The position numbers and the translations under genes were made by a program. From assembly GCF_001904635.1 (NCBI RefSeq), contig NZ_MRCB01000001.1, positions 1 to 64,000 of the forward strand: a DNA stretch of 64,000 nucleotides, given 5' to 3'. Shown here in pieces: positions 36,148 through 45,821 of the stretch (its first letter is position 1; the number at the start of each line of letters is the position of its first letter). The notes below the pieces were generated by a model. It had not been told where the DNA came from. It made no database searches and saw only the letters and a program-made list of their open reading frames with translations. The DNA is from Hydrococcus rivularis NIES-593. GTDB taxonomy: Bacteria; Cyanobacteriota; Cyanobacteriia; Cyanobacteriales; Microcystaceae.

Positions 36148-39100
36148 CTAATCCTGCATAAAGTCCCGTTTCTTTTCTATTTCGATATTTTCCCGTATCA
36201 ACTGAATTTTTTGCTCTACGTATTGCTTATGTTGGAGAAAATCTACACTATTGAAAAGTGGAAGGAGTGACTCTAAGTACTCAACACGCTTTTGATATAC
36301 GGGAACCCAACTGCCTGAGCAACCCCAAGAACTTGGTTCTAGACGAAGTTTTTCAAAGTCCTCGAAGTTGTTGTTGTGTTTGATAAAGCAGTCAATAAAT
36401 GAACGCCTTCTCTCATACGAGAAGTTTATAACTATGTCAGATATAAATTGAATAAACTCAATTTCTTTGTACTTAGATATGACTAATGCTATCAAAAGTT
36501 TATCTTGGCGTTCCCACAAAATTTCATTGTCTTTTCCATTTGCATTAAGAATAAAAAAATTGCTAAGTCTAATAGATCGTAAGCTAAGCTGTTATCGATT
36601 TCGATTATAAATATATTCTATTATCTGGCTCATTAATTTATCATAGTTGTCATATCTCCAGAGGAATGAATAATCTTGTCTATCATTTCGATGATATGAG
36701 TACTCTTGCTGCTGGTAAATCCAATCGATATATTCAAAAATAAATTCTGGATTGCGGTTTAGAATATAAACAAAATATCGCCCATCATCATCCATGTGTT
36801 GATCGTGCTTCAATACTTGAAGATAAGCTTCCTTTAATATATTAAATTTGTTATCAAAACAATTAAATAAAAGTGTATTAGATTCGTATTCATATTTATT
36901 GAATAAGCATGATAGTGGATAATTCTTGTAGTTATCATTGCCAACTTCTAGCAGAATTTTTACTATCTTGACCAAGATACCCTTTTCTAAGGCACAATAT
37001 TTTAAAATAAAGTTCAAATCGTCTGGCACTTCATTAGTCTGACTTTCTTTATAGAGGTTACAAAGTTGATCTAGATGCTCTTCTCTAATTAGTTCTTGAG
37101 GTAATAAACGATAAAAGTTAAATAACCACTTCCGTTTTGAAGGATAATCAGCTTGATTAATAATTTCATAAGTATTGTCAACATTTAAAATATGAATTAG
37201 ATAATTAATCAGTCTAAGGTCATTAATCTTCAATTGCTCTCCCCAACTTAGGTAATATTTCATAACATCAATATATAATTGGGGATCTCGATCAGCCAGA
37301 GCAATAAACACTCTAGCTACTTGGCTTGGAAAATAGTACGCATTATGTTTTAGACGACCTGTTTCTTGCTGAATTTCAAGGCATTGATTAAAGAACTGCT
37401 TGTAGTCTTCCAAGTTGTAGTTTACAAAGAAGTCTTGAATTTTTTGTTGCTTAAGTCGCTCTTGCTCCTCAAAGCTATAGTTGACCAAGAAGTTTTCAAT
37501 AAGTCGCTCATTTTCCTTATCTGTTATATTGCGGTGTAGTCTTTCTGAAGGATCATAAAAAAGAATTTCAGACAGAGCATAGGTTTTATTAGTAAAACGT
37601 TCACGCAAATTTTTATCAAATGGCACATTATGACGTTCTAAATGATCTAAATAGCTTTGAATAATCAGGCATTTAGAATAGCTGCTGGCATCTAAATATG
37701 AATCAATAAAAGGAAGTACTTCAGATGAATCTTGGGCAATTATTTCATGTACCGAAACCTTATAACCTGATGTACTGTAATTGTGAAGAAGGTTAAGCAC
37801 ATCTTCTTTGAGAAGAGCTACTTGATAAAGTTGGAATACCCTCTGCCAAATTTTTTGTCTAAGTTCAGATAGTTCCGGTATTTGTGGTAAGGTGAATTTA
37901 AAGATATTTATCGCTCTCCCTTTCATTCTAGTAGTATCAAATTCTGTAAAAAAGTAATGTTTAGCTACAGCGATAAATAGCTTTGAGAATAATACATCTT
38001 CACCATTTTTAACTCGTTCCCACAGTACATCAATTACTATCTGCTGAATGGCAAAACCATAACGATAAGATTCGTGATCAAAACCAAATTGTTCAGTCAG
38101 AAGGTAAAGCACTTGCGGTATTTCAGTAGGTCGTTTTTTGGCGTATTGTAAAAGAATATCTAACGCTATCTTGAGATTACTCTCATCTGAATGGCTGAAT
38201 AAATTTAGTATATTGAGAATAGAAAGTGATGCAATGCTAGAGTTAGGCTTAATATCTAATTTAGATAAATCTACTGATTCCTGTTCCATTATAGAAATGC
38301 AGTTATGAACATATACAAGGATGTCTGTTTCCTTGAGGAACCAGAAAACTTGTATAAAGTGCATCAGATTTTTTTCGTCTCCTGCATTTTTATATATTTC
38401 CCATGCTTGATTAACGTGTGGACGCATTACTTCTATAACTCTTTCACTATCAAAGGTATTTAAAACAGGATTGAGAGCGTCAACAAGTCGATACTGAAGC
38501 TGAGGAAAAAAATGAGTTAGGAGAGTAGCAAACTTAAGTAATCTATCTTTAAAGAAGGTAAGGTAAAAAAGATATGTAGCGAGAACTTGGTCAGAAACTC
38601 GCACAATCTCGTTCTCATACATATCGAGCAATTCTGTTTCATGTAGCTGGCGAACAGCCTTCCAAAAAACTTCCTGGCTAATAGTGAATGCTGTCTCAAT
38701 TGCCTTCATCATGTTTTCGTCTGAGCGATCTACTGTCCTGAAAAAAGCAACGATTCCAGCAGCTTTTAAGAGATTTTCATCACCTAGTTCGTGCAAATCT
38801 CTTCGGACTGAAGAGTAATATTCGTCATAAAGATTAGATATATTATTAATACTGTCAAGCCTATTTTCTTGCTTTGCTAATAGTGCAGCCATGATTGCAA
38901 GACGAGGATTTCCTTGTGTAATGTCAGCAATTCTGTGGAGATAGAGAGGATTAAGAATTTCATACTCATCCTTAAGTATTTGCTTTATCTGATTCTCATC
39001 CAAAGAGTTTAGCTCTACGCCAGCCCAATTATTATAAGAACACGATAATTTCTGAATTTTTTCAAAGGCATAATCTCGAACAGTAGCAATAACCTTGATT

Positions 39101-39957
39101 TTTTGATCCTCACGTTGGTTATGAAGCAGATCAATGAAATAGTCAAATGAATTGACCCGATTGGCATCATCTACCAAAATCAGGTGACAACCAGGTTCTG
39201 AGAAATAAACCCGTAGATCCTCAAAAATATCTGCTCCTCGAAGAAAAATACATCGAACTTGATATTCAGGGTGACTTGCTAAAAATCTATTGCAACATTC
39301 GAGTGCCAGTCGAGATTTACCTACCCCTGCTTTTCCAGATACAATAACAAGATTACTCTTCTCTAACCCTTGTAATACTTCTTCTAACTCTTCCTCTCGA
39401 AAGTGAAAAGTTGTATTAATAGGAGTAGCTGCTTTTTTATTATAAGCATTAACAAATTCATCAACATCAATAATTTGTCCTGTATCTACCTCAACCCCTA
39501 GCTGCTCTCGTGCAATGCCTGGATACTTTTGGTAAAGGTCATAGGAGATAGGCCCAATACCAAAGATATTGAGGTTTACTCCTCGCTTCTGGCATTCATC
39601 CCTCAGTAAATCTTCCTCATCAGGGGAAAGCATAGAGGTATGACATAAAACTATCTCTTGGATTTTTTCAACAGAGATTCCAGTTTTTGACTCATCAAAA
39701 CATTTGTTGAGGTCTTTCTTAAACTTGTTAGTAACCCCTTCTTTTTGTGTTGTGTATTCTGCAAAGACATACTTTCCATTAGGTAGTACTACTAATGTAT
39801 CAGGAGTTCCTTGTCTCACTTTGTCAGCACCAATTACAGATCCAAGTGGATTGATACGGTCGTATCCTCTCTTGTAGAGGTAAGCATCCGCAAGCTTTTG
39901 GAATGCTCCACCATCCAGTCTCAGCAGTTCGTTTTGGATCTGGTTAATTTTTGACAT
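36148..39957 (-). pseudogene. Frameshifted Mrr-STAND (Avs4-like) gene, whole span
   Basis: The 1121-aa frame stops with TAA at 36592-36594, but the next frame is open across that stop and continues to TAG at 36148, reading ..IDNSLAYDLLDLAIFFILNANGKDNEILWERQDKLLI and then into the 123-aa frame. The downstream part is helical and matches the style of the upstream C-terminus, and there is no ribosome site for a separate gene. A single-base shift in AATCGAAATCGATAA would give one protein of about 1270 aa. Whether this is a mutation, a programmed frameshift or a sequencing error is open. Confidence 0.55.
36592..39957 (-). CDS. Mrr-like nuclease fused to STAND NTPase, main part
   Basis: 1121 aa. 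The N-terminal restriction-endonuclease-like domain (FQKLADAYLYKRGYDRINPLGSVIG..) has catalytic-type Asp ~53 (GTPDTLVVL) and Glu ~67 (YVFAEYTTQK), with Thr where ExK usually has Lys; the same EYTTQK pattern is familiar in this family. The STAND NTPase has Walker A SGKAGVGKSRLAL ~207 and Walker B HLILVDDAN ~258. From ~420 on it is all helical repeats. The Mrr-STAND-repeats order is that of Avs4 (AVAST type 4), which detects a phage protein and then degrades DNA. Monocistronic, ATG start. Confidence 0.75.
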   Translation of the reverse strand: MSKINQIQNELLRLDGGAFQKLADAYLYKRGYDRINPLGSVIGADKVRQGTPDTLVVLPNGKYVFAEYTTQKEGVTNKFKKDLNKCFDESKTGISVEKIQEIVLCHTSMLSPDEEDLLRDECQKRGVNLNIFGIGPISYDLYQKYPGIAREQLGVEVDTGQIIDVDEFVNAYNKKAATPINTTFHFREEELEEVLQGLEKSNLVIVSGKAGVGKSRLALECCNRFLASHPEYQVRCIFLRGADIFEDLRVYFSEPGCHLILVDDANRVNSFDYFIDLLHNQREDQKIKVIATVRDYAFEKIQKLSCSYNNWAGVELNSLDENQIKQILKDEYEILNPLYLHRIADITQGNPRLAIMAALLAKQENRLDSINNISNLYDEYYSSVRRDLHELGDENLLKAAGIVAFFRTVDRSDENMMKAIETAFTISQEVFWKAVRQLHETELLDMYENEIVRVSDQVLATYLFYLTFFKDRLLKFATLLTHFFPQLQYRLVDALNPVLNTFDSERVIEVMRPHVNQAWEIYKNAGDEKNLMHFIQVFWFLKETDILVYVHNCISIMEQESVDLSKLDIKPNSSIASLSILNILNLFSHSDESNLKIALDILLQYAKKRPTEIPQVLYLLTEQFGFDHESYRYGFAIQQIVIDVLWERVKNGEDVLFSKLFIAVAKHYFFTEFDTTRMKGRAINIFKFTLPQIPELSELRQKIWQRVFQLYQVALLKEDVLNLLHNYSTSGYKVSVHEIIAQDSSEVLPFIDSYLDASSYSKCLIIQSYLDHLERHNVPFDKNLRERFTNKTYALSEILFYDPSERLHRNITDKENERLIENFLVNYSFEEQERLKQQKIQDFFVNYNLEDYKQFFNQCLEIQQETGRLKHNAYYFPSQVARVFIALADRDPQLYIDVMKYYLSWGEQLKINDLRLINYLIHILNVDNTYEIINQADYPSKRKWLFNFYRLLPQELIREEHLDQLCNLYKESQTNEVPDDLNFILKYCALEKGILVKIVKILLEVGNDNYKNYPLSCLFNKYEYESNTLLFNCFDNKFNILKEAYLQVLKHDQHMDDDGRYFVYILNRNPEFIFEYIDWIYQQQEYSYHRNDRQDYSFLWRYDNYDKLMSQIIEYIYNRNR

Positions 39958-40233
39958 ATGAGTTTACACAGACAAAGGAAAATAGTCATTGCAATACTTT
40001 TGTACTATATTAATCTATAAATCTAGTTAAGATGCGAGCGCTATTCATGGAATGCCTTCAAAAATGCACTTCACATCCCAAGCAAGGCTAAGACAGCTTT
40101 TACACTATCGAGTTGATGCCGACGAGTGTTTATCTGAAAAACTCACTGTTATTTCTTGCGCGTCAGCGCATCTTCATACAAAATTAGGATTAATAGCAAA
40201 AGCTTACTCTGTAATGCACATTTAAAATTGGAT
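39958..40233. other. Intergenic; one possible 57-aa plus-strand ORF
   Basis: ATG 40052 to TAA 40225 reads MPSKMHFTSQARLRQLLHYR and on to SVMHI. It has no clear ribosome site and faces opposite to both neighbours, so it is only a possibility. The upstream half should hold the promoter of the Mrr-STAND gene. Confidence 0.3.
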
Positions 40234-40566
40234 CTACCTTGTTTGTATCGAATTAGTTTTTGCATTTTGTACTCTTTTTAATAATTGTGCGTGGTTCTTA
40301 TATCGCTTAAGTTGAATTTCAAGCTGACGGGCTTCTTGTTTACTTGAGGTCTTCCACACGTAGACAATTTTGAATTCGATGCCGCGTTCTATCGCAGCAC
40401 GAGTAAATGCTGACCCAGACCCTTGTAGATGCTGCTGAAATCTCTTCTTGAGGTTCGCGCATGAACCTAAGTAATAACGAGCTTGATGTTTCTCATTTCC
40501 AAGCGGACGAGATAGCTTAATCATGTAGCAGCAAGGAATTGAGGGTATTTTTCCTGACAATTCCAT
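40234..40566 (-). CDS. GIY-YIG nuclease-domain protein
   Basis: 110 aa. CCYMIKLSRPL and YYLGSCANLKKRFQQHLQGSGSAFTRAAIERG match the GIY...YIG motif region and the following Arg/His helix; EARQLEIQLKRYKNHAQLL supplies the catalytic Glu and the KN motif seen in UvrC-like single-domain members. A compact nuclease, possibly a structure-specific or defence nuclease. ATG start, TAG stop; 54 bp after the 373-aa gene. Confidence 0.65.
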   Translation of the reverse strand: MELSGKIPSIPCCYMIKLSRPLGNEKHQARYYLGSCANLKKRFQQHLQGSGSAFTRAAIERGIEFKIVYVWKTSSKQEARQLEIQLKRYKNHAQLLKRVQNAKTNSIQTR

Positions 40567-40619
40567 TTATACTTTTTTAGATTAATTTGAAAGCTGAGGC
40601 GTTAGCTGATTGTGGTGAT

Positions 40620-41741
40620 TTACGTAGTTACGCAGTTGAGTCTTTCTTGTTCCTGTATCCAACTAATTACATTTGATTTACTAATGCTTACAGGCTTATC
40701 TTCACCTGCAATAAATACTTGAAACCAGCCAGTTTCTAACTCATAGTAGTCAATAATTAAACCTGCTTCTCTAGCTGTTTGGAGAGCTAATACTTCCTGG
40801 GGTAACAATCTTTTAATTCTTAACTGTTCTTCTGGGGAAAGCTGCTGCCAAGCTTCATCTTTAACAGCCAGATGCCTGTAGATAGCACTTCTAATTTGAT
40901 AATAACTGGTAGCTGATTTGAGTTTTTCTGCCAGCATTAATACTTCTTCCCCAACTGACTGCTGTTGTGTAGCGTTATCGGTGCTGGTTTGTTCGTTTTG
41001 TTTTAGCCTAGAGTTAACTTCTATAGCTTTTTCGCTCTCTGTTGGGGATGTTTCTAATTGTGGAAGCATACTCGACTCAACCACTTCAGATTCAGCAGTA
41101 TCTTCCTGGGGCTGCTCTTTTTCTTGGGATTTGATTTTGGCGTGATAATCTGCGATCGCAGCGCGGAGAATTTGCTGAGGGAGTAGTCCATATCCGTCAA
41201 TCAATTCCTGTGTGAGTACCCCTGTTTGGTGGTCTTCTTCCCACTGAGGAGGAAATTGACAGTAGCGATCGCCTTTTGGAGTTCTGCGCCAGATTGATAT
41301 CTGCTTTTGTTGTTCCTGTTTTTGGGTTTTAAGGAGGGCTTTCCTTTCTTCGATTAACTCCAGTACCAGTTTGCAGGTCAATCCCCCAATTGGATAATTC
41401 TGTAGCTGACTGATAATTGGTTTGTATTGAAGAGAACACAATCTGAGAAGTATTGTTACTGGAATTGCGGCTAGGTGTTGAGGACAAGTTAAAAATTCTT
41501 GGAAGTTTTCGGCTATTTTGAGCGCTCGTTTTTCCTCAGAGCTTCCTTTATCCCAACCGTATGTATCGAGCAAGGTTCGGTATTCTTTCTTGCTGTAGGT
41601 GGTTTTATATTCGTAGAGTAAGAAAGCGGCGTGCAAATATTCCAGACTGCTGGTTTCGATATGTGCGGTTGGATTTGGATCTAATTGATGTTTTTGGAGA
41701 TAAGAGATTGATGTGATAGTTGCTGGCATGATAAGATTCAC
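40620..41741 (-). CDS. Hypothetical protein (373 aa), cyanobacterial plasmid type
   Basis: Mostly helical and Gln/Glu-rich, with a central charged linker (KTQKQEQQKQISIWRRTPKGDRYCQFPPQW). A C-terminal segment, GWFQVFIAGEDKPVSISKSNVISWIQEQER, resembles a small beta-rich module. No catalytic motif. The first Met is taken; a second ATG five codons on is equally possible. Follows the duplicated-repeat gene by 60 bp on the same strand. Confidence 0.5.
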   Translation of the reverse strand: MNLIMPATITSISYLQKHQLDPNPTAHIETSSLEYLHAAFLLYEYKTTYSKKEYRTLLDTYGWDKGSSEEKRALKIAENFQEFLTCPQHLAAIPVTILLRLCSLQYKPIISQLQNYPIGGLTCKLVLELIEERKALLKTQKQEQQKQISIWRRTPKGDRYCQFPPQWEEDHQTGVLTQELIDGYGLLPQQILRAAIADYHAKIKSQEKEQPQEDTAESEVVESSMLPQLETSPTESEKAIEVNSRLKQNEQTSTDNATQQQSVGEEVLMLAEKLKSATSYYQIRSAIYRHLAVKDEAWQQLSPEEQLRIKRLLPQEVLALQTAREAGLIIDYYELETGWFQVFIAGEDKPVSISKSNVISWIQEQERLNCVTT

Positions 41742-41801
41742 TTTGCATTAATTTCGTTGGTCTTAAAAGACCACTTACCTATTTCAGTCAGCGCAAATAA
41801 T

Positions 41802-42389
41802 TCAGGCTGCTTGTTTGTCCCAAGCTTTTGATGATTTGGAAATAGCAGCCAAAGCATAGCCCAAGGTGTGCTTGTGAATTTTGGGCATTTTGTGAAACGA
41901 CATATCTTGACCCCAATCTTGGACTGATTTGGTGCCAATGTGTAATACTTGCGTGAGGGTTTTGACACAAGTTGCACGAAAATTGGCGTGGGAAACAGTT
42001 TGCAGTATTTGCTGTTCAGTTAACCCTTCAAGGAGTATTCTTTCAAGAAAGGTTTGAGCGTCTACTTCCGGTGCGTTGTATTCTCCTATCAAGATGCTTT
42101 TTAGCTGGTTTGGTATGATTTCGGCCGCGTGAATGTAAGCAAGTGAAATTTTGCAGTAGTTGGGTATTCCGTCAAAGTTGAGATCGCTTCCCCACTTACG
42201 AACTGTCGGTCTTTGTACCCCTAAGACTGCACATAGTACGGTGATACATTTTTTGCGGTATTGCGAATCTGTTTCTTCTTCGAGAAGTTCTGGGGGGCTG
42301 AGTTCGGCTATACCGAAGCAGTAGCGTAGAAATTGTCTAGGTTCTAAACCTTGAGTTGGGAGGATTTTGAGGGTGTTGTAGTGGTTCAT
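41802..42389 (-). CDS. Protein with two HTH-like repeats (195 aa)
   Basis: Two copies of one unit are visible: CITVLCAVLGVQRPTVRKWG followed by DLNFDGIPNYCKISLAYIHAAEI, and CVKTLTQVLHIGTKSVQDWG followed by DMSFHKMPKIHKHTLGYALAAIS. Each looks like a phage-repressor-type helix-turn-helix (VLxxxxxxVxxWGxD). Likely a DNA-binding protein. ATG start; divergent from the RHH gene at 42630, with 240 bp between. Confidence 0.55.
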   Translation of the reverse strand: MNHYNTLKILPTQGLEPRQFLRYCFGIAELSPPELLEEETDSQYRKKCITVLCAVLGVQRPTVRKWGSDLNFDGIPNYCKISLAYIHAAEIIPNQLKSILIGEYNAPEVDAQTFLERILLEGLTEQQILQTVSHANFRATCVKTLTQVLHIGTKSVQDWGQDMSFHKMPKIHKHTLGYALAAISKSSKAWDKQAA

Positions 42390-42629
42390 GGCAGAGATTC
42401 CATATAGGTCAAAGATTCTTGATATTTAACTTTTTGGCTCAAACCTGAAATTGGATTTTTCCTTGTCTTTCAGGCTTCTTTTCGTTTGTACGTAAATTTT
42501 ATTCAGATAAATATAACTCTAGAGAATCCCTAGAGAGTCTGTCAAGCAACTTTAACGCTAAAATAACAAAATAGATTCTTTAAAGCATCACCAGACCATC
42601 GCCAGAGATAATAAAGAGGATGTACATTA

Positions 42630-42890
42630 ATGAAGACACAGCTAGAAGAAGTATTAGACATGGCAGAGGAAAACGTTCGTTTTTCAATTACCCTATCCCC
42701 ATATGACTTTCGGAAGTTAAAGCTTTGGGCAAAGCTTCGGGGCCGTTCCCCTGCTGCGTTTGCTGCCCAAATCATCGCCGCAAGGATAGAAGCAAATTTT
42801 GAAACTATTAATCAGCAACTTGCAGAATATGCGCGATATAAAGATATTTCTATCGAAGAATTGGAAGCTAGCCTTGATTCTGATAGTTAG
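42630..42890 (+). CDS. Ribbon-helix-helix (CopG/Arc-like) small protein
   Basis: 86 aa. NVRFSITLSPYDFRKLKLWAKLRGRSPAAFAAQIIAARIE is a beta-strand followed by two helices, as in RHH repressors and antitoxins; the C-terminal tail is acidic. AGAGG precedes ATG 42630 (an internal ATG at 42660 is possible). It lies upstream of the Rossmann-like and ATPase-HNH genes on the same strand, which fits a regulator of that unit, but a 96-bp gap follows and coupling is unproved. Confidence 0.6.
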   Translation: MKTQLEEVLDMAEENVRFSITLSPYDFRKLKLWAKLRGRSPAAFAAQIIAARIEANFETINQQLAEYARYKDISIEELEASLDSDS

Positions 42891-42986
42891 GTAATTCGTT
42901 GGCCTGTGAAGTGTACCGTTTGGGCGAAGGTAAAGACATTACACCAATCAGCCGTCCCAAGGTTGTTTCATAATTAGCGAGGTTTT

Positions 42987-43838
42987 ATGGCAGTAAGATT
43001 CCTAGAAAACAAGGGCAGCGGCAATATCCTAGAGATTAGTAAAGCTAGGCTTTTAGAACTTACTCCTAATGTTTATCCCCTTACTTGGGAAGCCATTCTT
43101 TCAGGTAAAAATGATAGTGTAGCTATCTTGGGTGCAGGTTTTGCCGAGCGAGAAGTTTTTTTTGGTTTTGAAGGAGTTGACCTAACGCGCTACCAACTTC
43201 CGACAATTGACTGTTACGACATTGCTACTAATCCACCAGAAAAGTTTTTAGCTTTACGCAGCCAATACCCAAATCTACAGTTAAATTATTTTTGCGATCG
43301 CAATCTAGCAGAACTAGAACTGACAAAACTTTACGCTCCTAAAACATTACGGTTAGTTTCAGTACATGGAGTGTTAGATTATTTACAACCGGATGCCGTT
43401 ATGCGGTTGTTACTCGATATAGTGAATGTGCAACCGGAGGCGATATCAGTGCGGCTATTTTTAATTGGAAACCCGTGGTCGCGGAATTTTGCAAGTACAA
43501 ATCAGTTAGCTGAGGAAGTAAAATCAATTGAAATTATTACAAGTAGTTTGGTTGAACCAATTGATTTTAATATATTTTGTCGTACAGGTATTGTTAGATT
43601 AGATATTTCAGATGAAGATAAAATTGCACATAATTTATTACCAACATATGGTGCATCCCATGTAATCCCTGATAAGTTAGTTGGATATCTTAAAACTCAA
43701 GGATATCAACTTCTAACCAGCGATGTGTACTCACTTACTAGTCAAGATTTACAAGGATATGAATCACAACATTCTAATCTTAATGAAGACAAATGTACGA
43801 ATTATCCGCACGGAATATTGTTATTTTTCAAACGATAA
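42987..43838 (+). CDS. Rossmann-like protein, possibly methyltransferase
   Basis: 283 aa. SVAILGAGFAEREVFFGFEGVDLTRYQLPTIDCYDI and LRLVSVHGVLDYLQPDAVMRLLLDIVN resemble a class I SAM-methyltransferase fold (Gly-rich loop, acidic residue after strand 2, 'SVHGVLDYLQ' like the strand-4 region). The usual GxGxG is only partly kept (GAGF), so activity is uncertain. It precedes the ATPase-HNH pair by 145 bp on the same strand. ATG with AGCGAGG upstream. Confidence 0.45.
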   Translation: MAVRFLENKGSGNILEISKARLLELTPNVYPLTWEAILSGKNDSVAILGAGFAEREVFFGFEGVDLTRYQLPTIDCYDIATNPPEKFLALRSQYPNLQLNYFCDRNLAELELTKLYAPKTLRLVSVHGVLDYLQPDAVMRLLLDIVNVQPEAISVRLFLIGNPWSRNFASTNQLAEEVKSIEIITSSLVEPIDFNIFCRTGIVRLDISDEDKIAHNLLPTYGASHVIPDKLVGYLKTQGYQLLTSDVYSLTSQDLQGYESQHSNLNEDKCTNYPHGILLFFKR

Positions 43839-43983
43839 AATAGCTGGCTCCATAAAATTCATAGGCGTAATTAACTAAATTTGTCTAAAAGCGCAGTTAA
43901 AGAAATAATGTTAATAATTAAAGTAAAGTTATTTAATTTATAAGAGGTTATTTGATAAGTATAAAATTGTTTGGGAGAGCAAA

Positions 43984-45228
43984 ATGTTAAAAGAACTTCA
44001 CCTCCAGCAAGTTGGACCTGCTGCCCACTTTGATGTCGCATTTGCCGATAGGCTCAATATATTTACAGGTGATAATGGTTTAGGTAAAAGTTTTTTACTA
44101 GATATCGCTTGGTGGGTGATGACTACAAATTGGGTAGAACAACCAGCGTACCCACAGCGAGTCAGAGGTGAAAATCCGCAAATTACAGGAATAGTTAGCA
44201 ATAAAAAAGATATAAGAGAATATCAGAGTTACTTTGATTTTTCTGAACAAAAATGGCGTAGTTTACAAATGCCTCCTTTATTAAAAGAGGTCGTTATTTA
44301 TGTACGGGTTGATGGTAGTTTTTCTGTTTTTGACCCAGCTCGCCAACGCGATATTGCTTATAATTTTAATCCAAATACACTCTGGAATGGATTAAAATTA
44401 AAAAATAAAGTTCTTTGTAATGGTTTAATTCAAGATTGGGTAACATGGCAAAATCAACCAAATAAATATCCATTTCAACTATTTTCTAATGTTATTAAAA
44501 AACTTGCACCTCACCCTTCAGAATGGATAGAAGTGGGAGAATCAACGCGAGTTTCTATTGAAGATGTGCGCGATATTCCTACTGTTAACCTACCTTACGG
44601 GAATGTTCCTGTCACTCAAACATCAGCCGGAATGAAGCGTATTCTGGGACTAGCTTATTTACTAGTGTGGACTTGGTACGAACATAAAAAAGCTGCTGAA
44701 TTACGGCAACAAAAGCCAGTAAATCAGATAGTTTTACTAATTGATGAAATTGAATCTCATTTACATCCTCGTTGGCAGAGAGTGATTTTACCAGCTATTT
44801 TAGCTGTAGTGAAAGAATTACAACCCAGAATGAAGATACAGGCTTTAGTAACTACTCATTCTCCTCTTGTTCTTGCTTCCTTAGAGCCAAATTTTAATGA
44901 GGAAGAAGATCAACTATTTTTATTTAAATTACAAGATAGAGAAGTTAGCCTTGATGAAGTACCTTGGTCAAAACAAGGGGATACAGTTGGATGGTTAACC
45001 TCTGAAATTTTTGGTCTCAAACAAGCCCGTTCCAAAGAAGCAGAAATCGCAATTGAAGCAGCAGAGGCTTGGATGCGTAATGATGATATGAATGCGTTTC
45101 CAGAACACTTGAGAAGACCAACACAAATCCATCAGGAACTTCAAAGAGTTTTACCAGGACATGACCCATTTTGGCCCCGTTGGATAGTTACAACGGAGAA
45201 AAGAAATTTTGGGTTATCAGAGGTATAA
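43984..45228 (+). CDS. SMC/ABC-like ATPase of a Septu-type pair (PtuA-like)
   Basis: 414 aa. Walker A FTGDNGLGKSFLL ~30-42, a signature-like TSAGMKRILGLAYLL ~213, Walker B IVLLIDEIESHLHPRW ~246-261 and an H-loop TTHSPLVL ~288. This is the OLD/RecF-like arrangement found in PtuA and other defence ATPases. ATG start; the stop (TAA 45226) lies 5 bp before the next gene's ATG. Together with the HNH gene it forms a Septu-like two-gene system. Confidence 0.75.
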   Translation: MLKELHLQQVGPAAHFDVAFADRLNIFTGDNGLGKSFLLDIAWWVMTTNWVEQPAYPQRVRGENPQITGIVSNKKDIREYQSYFDFSEQKWRSLQMPPLLKEVVIYVRVDGSFSVFDPARQRDIAYNFNPNTLWNGLKLKNKVLCNGLIQDWVTWQNQPNKYPFQLFSNVIKKLAPHPSEWIEVGESTRVSIEDVRDIPTVNLPYGNVPVTQTSAGMKRILGLAYLLVWTWYEHKKAAELRQQKPVNQIVLLIDEIESHLHPRWQRVILPAILAVVKELQPRMKIQALVTTHSPLVLASLEPNFNEEEDQLFLFKLQDREVSLDEVPWSKQGDTVGWLTSEIFGLKQARSKEAEIAIEAAEAWMRNDDMNAFPEHLRRPTQIHQELQRVLPGHDPFWPRWIVTTEKRNFGLSEV

Positions 45229-45233
45229 CACAG

Positions 45234-45821
45234 ATGATGCCATTTAATCCTCCTCCAGAACCGCCTGATTTTGATGAAAAAGTGCGACAACCGGGAAATA
45301 CTTGGTTGGAAAAAAATCCTGATCCCAAAAAAGGAACCAGAGATTATTGGTCGCCTTTCAAAAGTTATTTAGCCGATGGATTTAATAATCTTTGTGGCTA
45401 TAGCGTTATGTATGAACCAGTTGGGACAGTAGATCATTATCGCAGCCGTGAAAATTATCGCAATTTAGCTTATGAATGGAGCAATTTACGCTTTGCTTCT
45501 GCTTGGATTAATAGTAGTAAAGGTACGCTTGACGACCAGGTGCTTGATCCTTTTGATTTGGGAGAAGATTGGTTTGAAATTTTACTTCCTTCCCTACAAT
45601 TAGTATTAACAGATAAAGTTCCTCCGCAACAACTTCAAAGGGCAGAATTTACTTTGGAACGGTTGCGGTTACGGGATGACGAAAGAGTCTTGCGCCAGCG
45701 TCAACAATGGTATCAACTTTATTTGGATGGTGATTTGACTCTACAAGGATTAGAGAAAAAAGCCCCTCTGATAGCTCGCGCGGTAAAGAAACAGCAGCAG
45801 GCTATTTCTCAACAAGGGTAA
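45234..45821 (+). CDS. HNH-like effector nuclease (PtuB-like)
   Basis: 195 aa from ATG 45234; an earlier start at 45171 would overlap the ATPase in another frame and is unlikely. Residues ~54-95 (LCGYSVMYEPVGTVDHYRSRENYRNLAYEWSNLRFASAWINSSKG) are an HNH core: D-H at ~67-68, the Asn of SNLRF and a following N for the last His. Degenerate in the last metal ligand but standard for Septu PtuB. Follows the ATPase directly, so the pair acts together. Confidence 0.7.
   Translation: MMPFNPPPEPPDFDEKVRQPGNTWLEKNPDPKKGTRDYWSPFKSYLADGFNNLCGYSVMYEPVGTVDHYRSRENYRNLAYEWSNLRFASAWINSSKGTLDDQVLDPFDLGEDWFEILLPSLQLVLTDKVPPQQLQRAEFTLERLRLRDDERVLRQRQQWYQLYLDGDLTLQGLEKKAPLIARAVKKQQQAISQQG

Noticed and set aside
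45171-45233. Upstream start for the HNH gene
   Set aside because: It would overlap the ATPase in another frame; ATG 45234 with AGAGG upstream is better.
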